A stretch of 64,000 nucleotides of DNA from Actinomadura atramentaria DSM 43919 (GCF_000381885.1 NZ_KB907208.1:1-64000), one strand, 5' to 3'; counted from the first letter of the stretch, positions 7,266-16,151 are shown. The notes: generated by a model not told the origin, from the letters alone. Numbers and translations are program-made.

Positions 7266-9213
7266 GGGGGTCTCCAGGGTCGTCGGCGGGGGTGGCGGGC
7301 GGCTCGGCGGACGGCGCCGCGGGTGCGTCGTCGGCGTCGGCGGCATCGTCGGGGCGGACGGCGAAGACGCCCGCCATGAACGACGCGGCGTCCTCGGGCG
7401 TCTGGTCGGGGGCCGCGACGGCGGGTCCGGCGGCGGGCGGCGGGACGTGGGCGGGGCGACGGCGGTTGCGGCGCTGCGGCAGAACGCTTCCCCCGGACGG
7501 CGTCGCGTCGCCGCGCGTCGCGTCGGTGGGCGTCGCGTCGGTGAGCGGCGATTCGGCGCGCGGCGCGCGGGCGGCCAGTAGGTCGGCGCGCGGCGGGCCG
7601 GCGTGTGATGGGCCGGCGTGGGACGACGGGCCGGTACGCGGCGTGTCGATGGGTGGCGGGTCGGCCTGCGGCGGGCCGGTGAGCGGCAGTTCGGCGCGCG
7701 GCGTTCCGGTGTCCGGTGATTCGGCGCGCGACGGGCCGGCGTGCTGCGGACCGGTGCGCGGCGTTTCGATGGGCGGCAGCTCCGCGTGCGGCAGCTTCGC
7801 GTGCGGTAGTCCGGCGTCCGGCTTCCCGGCGTAGGGCGTCCCGGCGGGCGGCGTGCTCGCGGTCGGCAGTCCGGCGGGCGGTGCGGGCGGGGGTTCGGGG
7901 GTCGGGTGGGCGAAGGCCGCCGAGCCGCGCGGGGCGACGCGGATCGTCCGGCCCGCCGGGACCAGCACGACCGCCTGGAGGCCGCCGTACGGCGACTCGT
8001 CCAGCGTGATCTTCAGCCCGTGCTCGACGGCGTACCGGCCGACGACGGCCAGGCCCGTCCGCGGCACCTCGCCCAGGTCGGCCAGGCTCGGCGTGACGCG
8101 GCCCGCCGCGACGTCGCGGGCGTGCGACAGCCGGGGCTCCTCCAGCCCGGTGCCGTGGTCGTCGATCCGGAACACCGCGCCGGACGCCGCCGCCGACACC
8201 TTGACGATCACGTCGGTCGCGGTCGGGGACGCCTCGGTCGCGTTGGCGAGCAGTTCCGCGATGACGTGGACGACCGGCTCCAGCGCGACGGGATCGACGC
8301 CGACGTCCGGGTCGCCCTCGATCCGGACGCGCCCGAAGTCCTCGATGCGCGCCGACGCGGCCTGCACGATCTCCGCGAGCCGCAGCCCGCGCGTCCACTG
8401 CTGCCCCTCCCACGACCCGGCGAGGATCGCGACGCTCTGCGCGACGCGCGCGGCCTGCGACGCGGCGTGGTCCATCGCCTGCCCGGCGCGGTACACCTCG
8501 GGCAGCATCCGGTTTTCCTCGGCGATGCGCTCGGCGGCGAGCTGCATGCGGTGGCTCGCGGACTGGACGCGCCGCGCGAGCGCGACCATCACCTGCTGGT
8601 AGGAGTCCTCGCGGTCGGCGAGGTCGCGGCGCAGCTCGACGATCGACTCCAGCGCCGCCGTCATCGTCGCGGCGAGTTCGGGGCCGAGCAGTTCGGCGGG
8701 TTCGGGGCCGAGCCGGGGCGGCCGGTCGCCCTGGACGGCGGCGGGGAGGTAGGCGAGCAGGAGGCGGCGGGTCAGCTCCTCCAGCGCGTCGGCGCGGCCG
8801 CGCAGCGCGGTGGCGTACGCCTCCCACTCGCCGAGCCGGAGCGAGGCGACGCGGGCGCGGTCGGCGGCGTCCGCGAGTTCGGCGGCCCGCCGCGCGGCGA
8901 GGGCGCGGTCGGCGGCGCGGTCGAGCCGGTCGCGGTGCTCGCGGAGCGCGAGCGCGGTGAGCAGCAGGGCGGCGACGGCCGCGCCCGCGAGCGGGACGGG
9001 CCAGCCGAGCCGCGCGCCCGTCGCCAGCAGGACGACGGCGGCGAGCAGGAACAGCGCGAGCACGGCGGCGGCGGTGAGCGCGACGGCCCCCCAGACGGCG
9101 GGGCGGGGGGCGTGCGCCGGGGACGGCGGCGCGCCCCACGGGATGCGGGCCGGCTCGGCGGGCCGCTCCGGCGCGGCGGCGGGCCGGGCCCGCTGGTCCG
9201 TCGCGCCGGTCAC
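7258..9213 (-). CDS. cvnA: conservon sensor histidine-kinase-like protein (CvnA)
   Basis: 651-aa membrane sensor. An Ala/Pro-rich N-terminus is followed by two membrane segments (about residues 41-65 and 70-90). Next come a coiled helical linker, a dimerisation-like region (RVQSASHRMQLAAERI) and an HATPase domain with N-box ELLANATEASP and G-box DHGTGL. The last ~230 residues are disordered and Pro/Ala/Thr-rich, made of degenerate units such as PHAELPPIETPRTGP and LTGPPQADPPPIDTPRTGP (coding bases about 7480-7850). CvnA proteins anchor the CvnBCDE complex at the membrane, and the signal sensed is unknown. It is the first gene of the operon; its promoter should lie just beyond 9213. Confidence 0.9.
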   Translation of the reverse strand: MTGATDQRARPAAAPERPAEPARIPWGAPPSPAHAPRPAVWGAVALTAAAVLALFLLAAVVLLATGARLGWPVPLAGAAVAALLLTALALREHRDRLDRAADRALAARRAAELADAADRARVASLRLGEWEAYATALRGRADALEELTRRLLLAYLPAAVQGDRPPRLGPEPAELLGPELAATMTAALESIVELRRDLADREDSYQQVMVALARRVQSASHRMQLAAERIAEENRMLPEVYRAGQAMDHAASQAARVAQSVAILAGSWEGQQWTRGLRLAEIVQAASARIEDFGRVRIEGDPDVGVDPVALEPVVHVIAELLANATEASPTATDVIVKVSAAASGAVFRIDDHGTGLEEPRLSHARDVAAGRVTPSLADLGEVPRTGLAVVGRYAVEHGLKITLDESPYGGLQAVVLVPAGRTIRVAPRGSAAFAHPTPEPPPAPPAGLPTASTPPAGTPYAGKPDAGLPHAKLPHAELPPIETPRTGPQHAGPSRAESPDTGTPRAELPLTGPPQADPPPIDTPRTGPSSHAGPSHAGPPRADLLAARAPRAESPLTDATPTDATRGDATPSGGSVLPQRRNRRRPAHVPPPAAGPAVAAPDQTPEDAASFMAGVFAVRPDDAADADDAPAAPSAEPPATPADDPGDPRE

Positions 9214-9804
9214 GGCGCGTTCCCGGGGCCGCGGGGGATGGCTGATGAGGGCATGGGACTCCGTCTGGCGTGCGGGGAGGCGTCGGACGTGTCACGGTGG
9301 CGGAGGGGTGTCTCACCGCGGGGCCGTGACGCCGCGGTGATCCTTTTCGGCCGGCGGGAATGGAACGGGCCATTCTCGCGCCGGACGTGTGCAGTTGTCC
9401 TCGGAATTGGCGCGACGGCGTCGGGGGTCAGACGCTGCTCACCTTTCCGATAGGGCGCGGAAATCATCGGGTGCTGCGTTTCCCGCGGACCGCCCGGGGT
9501 TCCGGGAGGCCCGCCGTGCGGGGGCGGGCGGCGTCCTGGCGGGGCGCGGGGGCGCCCGCGGCGGGTGCCGCTCGATGATCAGCAGTGTAGCCACCGGGGT
9601 CGGTTCCTTCCGGGCAACGGCCGATATGACGACGGCGGATCGCGCGGACGTGCATCAAATGACAAAAACGGTGGTTCGGTGCCGGATCGTGGTCGCGGAT
9701 GCGACGCGGAACCGTTATTCGTCTTTCCGGTGGCGCGCGGCCCGTCCGCCGCCGCGCCCGGGACGGACGTTGTCGCGCCGACGTCGCTGGGCGATGCTGG
9801 AACG
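9214..9804. other. 591-bp divergent intergenic region, cvnA / deoC
   Basis: No gene is supported. The region must hold the conservon promoter (minus strand) and the deoC promoter (plus strand). Two locally AT-richer patches stand out: 9640-9680 (catcaaatgacaaaaacgg) and 9705-9730. G-rich tracts lie at about 9500-9570. Confidence 0.5.
9770..9798 (+). promoter_or_regulatory. possible deoC promoter (near-leaderless)
   Basis: TTGTCG (9770-9775), a 17-bp spacer and GATGCT (9793-9798) precede GTG 9805 by 6 nt. There is no clear Shine-Dalgarno sequence. The -10 box deviates at its first base from TANNNT, so this is tentative. Confidence 0.3.
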
Positions 9805-10731
9805 GTGTCAACGGAGACCCGCGGCCAAGCGGAACTGCGCGCGCTGCTGCGCGGCCTGCCCGGCGTCGACCGCGTCGGCGCGGAAGCGCGGGCCGCGCGG
9901 CTCGCCGCCCGCTCGGTGAAGGCGGCCGCCAAGGCGCGCGCCGTCGATCTGGCGATCTCGATGGTCGACCTCACGACGCTGGAGGGCGCGGACACGCCCG
10001 GCCGGGTGCGGGCGCTGTGCGCGAAGGCGCTGCGGCCGGACCCGGGCCAGCCGGACGTCCCGAGCGTCGCGGCCGTCTGCGTCTACCCGGACCTGGTGGG
10101 CGCCGCGGCGGACGCGCTCGCGGGCGGCGGCGTCGGCGTGGCGAGCGTCGCGACGGCGTTCCCGGCGGGCCGCGCGCCGCTGGCGGCGAAACTGGCGGAC
10201 GTCGGCGCGGCGCTGGCGGCCGGGGCGACGGAGATCGACATGGTGATCGACCGGGGCGCGTTCCTCGCGGGCGACTACCTGAAGGTCCACGAGGAGATCC
10301 GCGCGGTCCGGGCGGCGTGCGGGGCGGCGCACCTGAAGGTGATCCTGGAGACCGGCGAGCTGGGGACCTACGACGACGTCCGGCGCGCGGCGTGGCTGGC
10401 GATGGACGCGGGCGCGGACTTCGTCAAGACGTCCACGGGCAAGGTCGCCCCGGCCGCGACGCCGCCGGTGGTGCTGGTGCTGCTGGAGGCCGTCCGCGAC
10501 TACCGGGCCGCGACGGGCCGCGCGGTGGGCGTGAAGGCGGCGGGCGGCATCCGGACGACGAAGGACGCGCTGCGCTACCTCGTCCTGGCCGCCGAGACGG
10601 CCGGGCGCGACTGGCTGACCCCGGACCGGTTCAGGTTCGGCGCGTCCGCACTACTCAACGACCTGCTGATGCAGCGGCGCACGCTGGCGACGGGCGTGTA
10701 CTCCGGTCCCGACCGCGTCGCGCAGGACTGA
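9805..10731 (+). CDS. deoC: deoxyribose-phosphate aldolase
   Basis: 308-aa class I aldolase that cleaves 2-deoxyribose-5-phosphate to glyceraldehyde-3-phosphate and acetaldehyde. The Schiff-base lysine is in DFVKTSTGK, with the second lysine in VGVKAAGGIRT. VCVYPDLV and EIDMVIDRG are also family motifs. The frame stays open upstream to 9565, but the extension is unlike any aldolase, so GTG 9805 is preferred. The length fits the actinomycete form, which is longer than the E. coli enzyme. Two aldehyde-dehydrogenase genes follow at 14 and 11 bp, a sensible pairing for disposing of the acetaldehyde. Confidence 0.93.
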   Translation: MSTETRGQAELRALLRGLPGVDRVGAEARAARLAARSVKAAAKARAVDLAISMVDLTTLEGADTPGRVRALCAKALRPDPGQPDVPSVAAVCVYPDLVGAAADALAGGGVGVASVATAFPAGRAPLAAKLADVGAALAAGATEIDMVIDRGAFLAGDYLKVHEEIRAVRAACGAAHLKVILETGELGTYDDVRRAAWLAMDAGADFVKTSTGKVAPAATPPVVLVLLEAVRDYRAATGRAVGVKAAGGIRTTKDALRYLVLAAETAGRDWLTPDRFRFGASALLNDLLMQRRTLATGVYSGPDRVAQD

Positions 10732-10745
10732 GCGGGGGCTCGCGC

Positions 10746-12179
10746 ATGGACGTCTTCGAGTACGCGCCCGCGCCCGAGTCGCGGGACGCCGTGCGGCTCC
10801 GCGCGTCGTACGGGCTGTTCGTCGGCGGGGAGTTCACCGGTGGCGGCGGCGCGCCGTTCACCACGGTGGAGCCCGCGACGGGCGAGCCGCTGGCGGAGGT
10901 CGCGACCGCCGACGCCGCCGACGTCGACCGCGCCGTCGCGGCCGCGCGCGCCGCGCAGACGGCGGTCTGGGGGCCGATGCCGGGCCGCGAGCGGGCCAAG
11001 TACCTGTTCCGGATCGCCCGGATTCTTCAGGAACGCTCCCGCGAGCTGGCGGTGCTGGAGACGATCGACAACGGCAAGCCGATCCGCGAGTCCCGCGACG
11101 TGGACGTCCCGCTGGCCGCCGCGCACTTCTTCTACCACGCGGGTTGGGCCGACAAGCTCGGCCACGCGGGGTTCGGGCCGGACCCGCGCCCGCTCGGCGT
11201 CGCCGCGCAGGTGATCCCGTGGAACTTCCCGCTGCTGATGCTGGCGTGGAAGGTCGCCCCGGCGCTGGCCTGCGGCAACACGGTCGTGCTGAAGCCCGCC
11301 GAGACGACGCCGCTCACCGCGCTGCTCTTCGCGGACGTCTGCCGGCAGGCCGACCTCCCGCCCGGCGTCGTCAACATCGTCACGGGCGGTCCCGGGACGG
11401 GCCGGGCGCTGGTCGCCCACGACGGCGTCGACAAGGTGGCGTTCACCGGCTCCACCGAGGTCGGACGCGAGATCGCGCGGACGGTCGCGGGCACCCGCAA
11501 ACGCCTCACCCTCGAACTCGGCGGCAAGGGCGCGAACCTGGTGTTCGCCGACGCGGCGCTGGACGAGGCCGTCGAGGGCGTCGTGGACGGCGCGTTCTTC
11601 AACCAGGGCCACGTGTGCTGCGCCGGGTCGCGGCTGCTCGTGCAGGAGTCGATCGCGGACGAGTTCGTCGAGCGGGTGAAGGCGCGCATGGCGACGCTGC
11701 GCGTGGGCGACCCGCTCGACAAGAACACCGACGTCGGCGCGGTCAACTCGGCCGCGCAGCTCGCCCGCGTCACCGATCTCGCCGCCGCGGGCGAGCGCGA
11801 GGGCGCGGAGCGCTGGTCGCCGCCGTGCGCGCTCCCCGAGCACGGGTTCTGGTTCGCGCCGACGCTGTTCACCGGCGTCGCGGGCGCGCACCGGATCGCG
11901 CGGGAGGAGGTCTTCGGCCCGGTGCTGTCGGTGCTGACGTTCCGCACGCCCGCCGAGGCCGTCGCGAAGGCCAACGACACGTCCTACGGCCTGTCGGCGG
12001 GGATCTGGTCGGAGAAGGGGTCGCGGACGCTGTGGGTCGCCGAACGGCTCCGCGCGGGCGTGGTCTGGGCCAACACGTTCAACCGGTTCGACCCGGCTGC
12101 GCCGTTCGGCGGCTACAAGGAGTCCGGCCACGGCCGGGAGGGCGGCCGCCACGGCTTGGCGGCCTACCTCGACGTGTGA
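10746..12179 (+). CDS. aldehyde dehydrogenase (NAD(P)+)
   Basis: 477-aa aldehyde dehydrogenase. VIPWNFPLLMLAWKVAPAL and KPAETTPLTA form the cofactor-binding region, FTGSTEVGREI is the glycine motif, and LELGGKGANLVF carries the catalytic Glu. NQGHVCCAGSR carries the nucleophilic Cys, and EEVFGPVLSV is near the C-terminus. It starts 14 bp after deoC in the same direction, so acetaldehyde from deoxyribose breakdown is a plausible substrate. Specificity cannot be read from the sequence. Confidence 0.92.
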   Translation: MDVFEYAPAPESRDAVRLRASYGLFVGGEFTGGGGAPFTTVEPATGEPLAEVATADAADVDRAVAAARAAQTAVWGPMPGRERAKYLFRIARILQERSRELAVLETIDNGKPIRESRDVDVPLAAAHFFYHAGWADKLGHAGFGPDPRPLGVAAQVIPWNFPLLMLAWKVAPALACGNTVVLKPAETTPLTALLFADVCRQADLPPGVVNIVTGGPGTGRALVAHDGVDKVAFTGSTEVGREIARTVAGTRKRLTLELGGKGANLVFADAALDEAVEGVVDGAFFNQGHVCCAGSRLLVQESIADEFVERVKARMATLRVGDPLDKNTDVGAVNSAAQLARVTDLAAAGEREGAERWSPPCALPEHGFWFAPTLFTGVAGAHRIAREEVFGPVLSVLTFRTPAEAVAKANDTSYGLSAGIWSEKGSRTLWVAERLRAGVVWANTFNRFDPAAPFGGYKESGHGREGGRHGLAAYLDV

Positions 12180-12190
12180 GCGGAGGCGGC

Positions 12191-13057
12191 ATGGCGGACG
12201 AGATGACCGAACGGATTCCGGTGCGCAAGACCTACAAGCTGTTCATCGGGGGCGCGTTCCCCCGGTCGGAGTCCGGCCGGTCCTACCCGGTGGCGGACGC
12301 GGACGGCGCGTTCCTCGCGAACGCCGCGCGCGCGTCGCGCAAGGACGTCCGGGACGCGGTCGTCGCCGCGCGGAAGGCGTTCCCCGGCTGGTCGGGCCGC
12401 ACCGCGTACAACCGGGGCCAGATCCTCTACCGGATCGCGGAGATGCTGGAGGGCCGCCGCGAGCAGTTCGCCGCCGAACTCCGCGCGACGGGCCTGGACG
12501 GCGCGGCGGCGCGCGCGGAGGTGGACGCGGCCGTCGACCGCTGGGTCTGGTACGCAGGCTGGGCGGACAAGCTCGCCGCCGTCTTCGGCGACCCGGCCCC
12601 GGTCGCCGGACCGTTCCACACCGTCTCGGTGCCGGAGCCGACGGGCGTCGTCGGGATCGTCGCGCCGGACGGGCCGCTGCTCGGCCTGGTGTCGATGCTC
12701 GCGCCCGTCGTCGTGTCGGGGAACACGGCCGTCGTGGTCGCGTCCGAGCCCGCGCCGCTGCCCGCCGCCGCGTTCGCCGAGGTGCTGGCGACGTCCGACC
12801 TGCCGGGCGGCGTCGTCAACCTGCTGACCGGGTACCGCGCCGAACTCGCGCCCCGGCTCGCGTCGCACGAGGACGTGAACGCGCTGGACCTCACCGGAGT
12901 CCCCGACGCGGACGCGAAACCGCTCGCGGAGGCCGCCGCGGGCAACCTCAAACGACTTTTCTCGCGCCCGGCGGACGACTGGTCGCGAGAGCCGGGAACG
13001 GCGAGAATCAGGGCGTTTCTGGAGATCAAGACGGTGTGGCATACCGTGGGAGCCTGA
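12191..13057 (+). CDS. aldehyde dehydrogenase-like protein without catalytic domain
   Basis: 288-aa protein homologous to the N-terminal, cofactor-binding half of aldehyde dehydrogenases (KLFIGGAFPRSESGR, GVVGIVAPDGPLLGLVSMLAP, GNTAVVV, GGVVNLLTG). It ends before the region that would hold ELGGK and the catalytic Cys. No remnant of the missing half is visible downstream, and the gene ends with its own C-terminus (IRAFLEIKTVWHTVGA), so it looks like a stable short form rather than a pseudogene. It probably pairs with the preceding full-length enzyme, perhaps as a regulatory or structural subunit. ATG 12191 lies 11 bp after the upstream stop. Confidence 0.82.
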   Translation: MADEMTERIPVRKTYKLFIGGAFPRSESGRSYPVADADGAFLANAARASRKDVRDAVVAARKAFPGWSGRTAYNRGQILYRIAEMLEGRREQFAAELRATGLDGAAARAEVDAAVDRWVWYAGWADKLAAVFGDPAPVAGPFHTVSVPEPTGVVGIVAPDGPLLGLVSMLAPVVVSGNTAVVVASEPAPLPAAAFAEVLATSDLPGGVVNLLTGYRAELAPRLASHEDVNALDLTGVPDADAKPLAEAAAGNLKRLFSRPADDWSREPGTARIRAFLEIKTVWHTVGA

Positions 13058-13140
13058 TCCCGTTCTGGCGAAATCGTGTGTAAATCGGCACGTGGCGTGG
13101 AATCAACCCTCCGTAACTGATCAACACGGGGGGTAGATCA

Positions 13141-14031
13141 GTGGCTACCAGGACCACGCGCGCGACGTCCGGCCGAAGCGCCGGCCGCGCGACCAGCAGC
13201 CGGGCCCAGAGCACGGCGAAGCGCAAGCCCGCGACCAAGCGGACGAGCGCGGCGGGAAGCACGTCGCGGTCCACCGTGACGGCCTCGCGCCCGGCGGCGA
13301 AGAAGTCCACGACCGCCAAGAAGTCCACCGCCAAGCGCTCGACGTCCGGCAAGTCCGGCAGCGCGGCCGCGACCAAGGTCACCGCCGCCGCGACGCAGGC
13401 GAAGGCCGCCGCGACGCAGATGAAGTCGGTCGCGACCAAGACCAACGGCTCGGTCAAGGCGATGACCGCCATGACCAAGGCGATGACCAGCGCCACCAAG
13501 GCGATGGCGGACGCCGCCAAGGCGATGAACACCGCCGCCAAGGCCATCTCGACGGGGGCGTCCACGTCCTCGCGGTCGGTCGCCAAGCCGAAGAGCGGCA
13601 CGGCGAAGAAGACGGCCTCGAAGTCGTCGTCGGCCAAGTCGTCCGGGACGAAGGCGTCCACGGCGAAAACCGCGTCGAAATCGGCGTCGAAGTCGTCCAC
13701 GGCCAAGTCCGGCTCGTCGAGCGGGACGAAGCGCGGCACGTCGGCGGCGTCCAGCCGCTCGCCGTCCCGGAGCACGACCGCGCGCGCGTCGTCGGGCACC
13801 GCGAAGCGCAGCCCGTCCTCGCGCAGCACCACGTCGAGAAGCACGGCGAGCCGCAGCACGGCGTCCCGAAGCACGCCGGCCAAGCCGAAGGCGAGCACCA
13901 CCCGCCCGCGCGCGGCCCGCACCGCCACCCGCTCGACCACGCCGACGCCGGAGCCGAAGACCGACGTAGGCTCGGCGCAGCGGCCGGGCGTCGGCGGTCT
14001 GCTGTCCGGTCTCAGCGGCCGCGGCGGCTGA
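13141..14031 (+). CDS. histone H1-like Lys/Ala/Ser/Thr-rich protein
   Basis: 296-aa, extremely basic protein built from Ser, Thr, Ala, Lys and Arg. The two flanking thirds resemble eukaryotic H1 tails (AAKKSTTAKKSTAKRS; repeated SRST/ASRST units). The middle third (about residues 78-140) is a helical stretch with repeated KAMTxATKAMADAAKAM. The likely role is nucleoid binding and compaction. GTG 13141 has a GGGGGG run 7 nt upstream. The opposite strand is also open for about 900 bp but encodes a Val/Leu/Asp-rich artefact. Confidence 0.75.
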   Translation: MATRTTRATSGRSAGRATSSRAQSTAKRKPATKRTSAAGSTSRSTVTASRPAAKKSTTAKKSTAKRSTSGKSGSAAATKVTAAATQAKAAATQMKSVATKTNGSVKAMTAMTKAMTSATKAMADAAKAMNTAAKAISTGASTSSRSVAKPKSGTAKKTASKSSSAKSSGTKASTAKTASKSASKSSTAKSGSSSGTKRGTSAASSRSPSRSTTARASSGTAKRSPSSRSTTSRSTASRSTASRSTPAKPKASTTRPRAARTATRSTTPTPEPKTDVGSAQRPGVGGLLSGLSGRGG

Positions 14032-14077
14032 CCCGCCCGACGACGCGCCCGGCGGCGGAACCGACCGTGGAGGGGAC

Positions 14078-14323
14078 ATGGACGACAAGGACATCCTCGC
14101 CCGCATCGGCGGCTACGTCGCCGAGGAGCGCGAGCTGCGCGCCCGCCACCAGCGGGGCGAGCTGACCGACGCGCAGGAGCAGGCGCGGATGGCGGAGCTG
14201 GAGGGCGCGCTCGACCAGGCGTGGGACCTGCTGCGGCAGCGCCGGGCGCGGCTGGACGCCGGGGAGAACCCCGGCGAGGCGCACTCCCGCCCCGTCGGCG
14301 AGGTCGAGGGCTACTGGCAGTGA
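14078..14323 (+). CDS. DUF2630 family protein
   Basis: 81-aa soluble helical protein with the family pattern: ILARIGGYVAEERELR, LTDAQEQARMAELEGALDQAWDLLRQRRAR and C-terminal GEVEGYWQ. The function is unknown. GGAGGGG lies 5 nt before the ATG. It is followed by a hairpin terminator shared with argS. Confidence 0.9.
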   Translation: MDDKDILARIGGYVAEERELRARHQRGELTDAQEQARMAELEGALDQAWDLLRQRRARLDAGENPGEAHSRPVGEVEGYWQ

Positions 14324-14331
14324 CCGCCGCG

Positions 14332-14363
14332 CCGTCCCGCCCGCCGACCGGCGGACGGGACGG
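14332..14363. terminator. bidirectional terminator hairpin, DUF2630 / argS
   Basis: Stem ccgtcccg / cgggacgg (8 bp), one mismatch, then 5 more pairs around a gacc loop. It lies between two convergent genes, with 8 bp to the DUF2630 stop and 12 bp to the argS stop. Confidence 0.65.
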
Positions 14364-14375
14364 GCGGACGGACCG

Positions 14376-16139
14376 CTACATCCGCTCCGGAGTCGGCACG
14401 CCGAGCAGGTTCAGCCCGGTGACCAGCGTCCGCAGCGTCGCCGCGCACAGTGCGAGCCGCGACCGCCGCGTGGCGTCGTCGGGGGCCTTGAGCACCGGGC
14501 AGCTCTCGAAGAACGCCGTGTAGTCCTGCGCGAGGTCGAACACGTAGTTCGCCAGCCGGTGCGGCTCGGCCTTCTCGCCCGCCTGCTCCAGCGCCGCGCC
14601 GAAGCCGAGGAGCCGCAGCGCGAGCGCCCGCTCCGCCGGGTGGCCGACGGCGATCGGGCCGGTGGCCGAGTCGGGGTCCACGCCGCCGCGCCGGAAGATC
14701 GAGCGGATCCGCACGGCGGCGTACTGCAGGTAGGGGCCGGTGTTCCCCTTGAAGGAGATCATCCGGTCGAAGTCGAAGGTGTACTCGCTGTCGCGGGCCA
14801 CCGACAGGTCGGCGTACTTCACGGCGCCGATCCCGACCTTCTCCACGATGTCCGCGCGGGTGGCGGCGTCGAACGAGGGGTCGTGCTCGGTCTCGTCGTA
14901 GGCGGCCCCGGCCCGCTGGACGGCCTCGTCCAGCAGCTCCGCGAGCTTGACGGTGCCGCCCGCGCGCGTCCGCAGGATCTTGCCGTCCGTGCCGAGGACG
15001 TTGCCGATCTGCGCGTGCTCGGCGCGGATGTCGTCGCCCAGCCAGCCCGCCATCCGCGCCACGGCGAACACCATCTGGAAGTGCAGGGCCTGCGCGGAGC
15101 CGACCACGTAGACCATCCGGTCGACGCGCTCGGTGTCGACGCGGTACCGGATGGTCGCGAGGTCGGTGGTGGAGTAGTTGTAGCCGCCGTCGCTCTTGCG
15201 GATGATCACCGGGAGCGGGTCGCCCTCGCGGCCGGTGAAGCCGGGCGGGAACGCGCACAGCGCGCCGTCGCTGACGACGGCGATGCCCTTGTCCTCCAGC
15301 TCGCGGACGGTCGGGGCCAGGGCGTCGTTGTAGAAGCTCTCGCCCTTGATGTCGTCGTCGGTCAGGGTGACGCCGAGCCGCCGGTAGACGGTGTTGAAGT
15401 ACCGCTTGGACACGTCCACGAGGATCTGCCAGTACCGCAGCGTCTCCGCGTCGCCCGCCTGCAGCGACACCACGCGGGCGCGGGCCCGGTCGGCGAACGC
15501 CGGGTCGCCGTCGAACTTGGCGCGGGCGGCCTGGTAGAAGGCGGTCAGGTCGCTGACGGACGAGTCGTCGCGCGCGGCGGCCTCCACACCGACGTCGAGC
15601 AGGTGCTCGATGAGCATCCCGAACGGGGTGCCCCAGTCGCCGAGGTGGTTGTCGCGGATCACGTCGTGGCCGAGGAACGCCAGGATGCGCGCGATGGCGT
15701 CCCCGACGATCGTGGTCCGCAGGTGGCCGACGTGCATCTCCTTCGCCACGTTCGGCGAGGAGTACTCGACCACGACCCGCTGCGGGTGCTCGGCGGCGGG
15801 CACGCCGAGCCGGTCGTCGGCCAGGGCGCGCTGCGCCTCGGCGGCGATCCAGGCGTCGTCGAGCGTCAGGTTGATGAAGCCCGGCCCGCTGATCTCCACG
15901 TTCGCGACGAGGTCGGCGACGTCGAGGTGGTCCACGATCTCCTGGGCGACCGCTCGCGGGTTCTGCTTCTCGCCGCGCTCGGCCTGCAGTCGCTTGGCGA
16001 GCGGCAGGGCGGCGTTGGACTGCAGGTCGGCGAACTGCGACGGCCGGATGACCGGGTCGGCGCCGGCGTACTCCGGCCCGAAGGCGGCGGCGAGCGCGGC
16101 CTGGACGCGGGCGGCGAGGAGAAGTTGCGGATCGGACAT
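14376..16139 (-). CDS. argS: arginyl-tRNA synthetase
   Basis: 587-aa class I synthetase that charges tRNA-Arg. The N-terminal additional domain is followed by the HIGH motif in SPNVAKEMHVGHLRTT (about residues 124-139) and the ArgRS-typical motif in MISFKGNTGPYLQYAAVRI. The C-terminal anticodon-binding helical domain ends in LVTGLNLLGVPTPERM. The length is normal. ATG 16139 has no Shine-Dalgarno sequence but a TANNNT box 6 nt upstream, so the mRNA is probably leaderless. Confidence 0.97.
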   Translation of the reverse strand: MSDPQLLLAARVQAALAAAFGPEYAGADPVIRPSQFADLQSNAALPLAKRLQAERGEKQNPRAVAQEIVDHLDVADLVANVEISGPGFINLTLDDAWIAAEAQRALADDRLGVPAAEHPQRVVVEYSSPNVAKEMHVGHLRTTIVGDAIARILAFLGHDVIRDNHLGDWGTPFGMLIEHLLDVGVEAAARDDSSVSDLTAFYQAARAKFDGDPAFADRARARVVSLQAGDAETLRYWQILVDVSKRYFNTVYRRLGVTLTDDDIKGESFYNDALAPTVRELEDKGIAVVSDGALCAFPPGFTGREGDPLPVIIRKSDGGYNYSTTDLATIRYRVDTERVDRMVYVVGSAQALHFQMVFAVARMAGWLGDDIRAEHAQIGNVLGTDGKILRTRAGGTVKLAELLDEAVQRAGAAYDETEHDPSFDAATRADIVEKVGIGAVKYADLSVARDSEYTFDFDRMISFKGNTGPYLQYAAVRIRSIFRRGGVDPDSATGPIAVGHPAERALALRLLGFGAALEQAGEKAEPHRLANYVFDLAQDYTAFFESCPVLKAPDDATRRSRLALCAATLRTLVTGLNLLGVPTPERM

Positions 16140-16145
16140 GCCCCA

Positions 16146-16151
16146 AGGTTA
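16146..16151 (-). promoter_or_regulatory. argS -10 box (leaderless)
   Basis: Read on the minus strand, TAACCT lies 6 nt before the argS ATG and no Shine-Dalgarno sequence is present. The box overlaps the stop codon of the upstream ATPase gene. Confidence 0.4.

Noticed and set aside
9565-9804. N-terminal extension of DeoC
   Set aside because: The 80 extra residues are unlike any aldolase and cross the AT-richer promoter region; GTG 9805 gives the family start.
13026-13940. Long minus-strand frame opposite the histone-like gene
   Set aside because: It is Val/Leu/Asp/Arg-rich without family features and mirrors the Ser/Lys codons of the plus-strand gene, which has a good ribosome-binding site.
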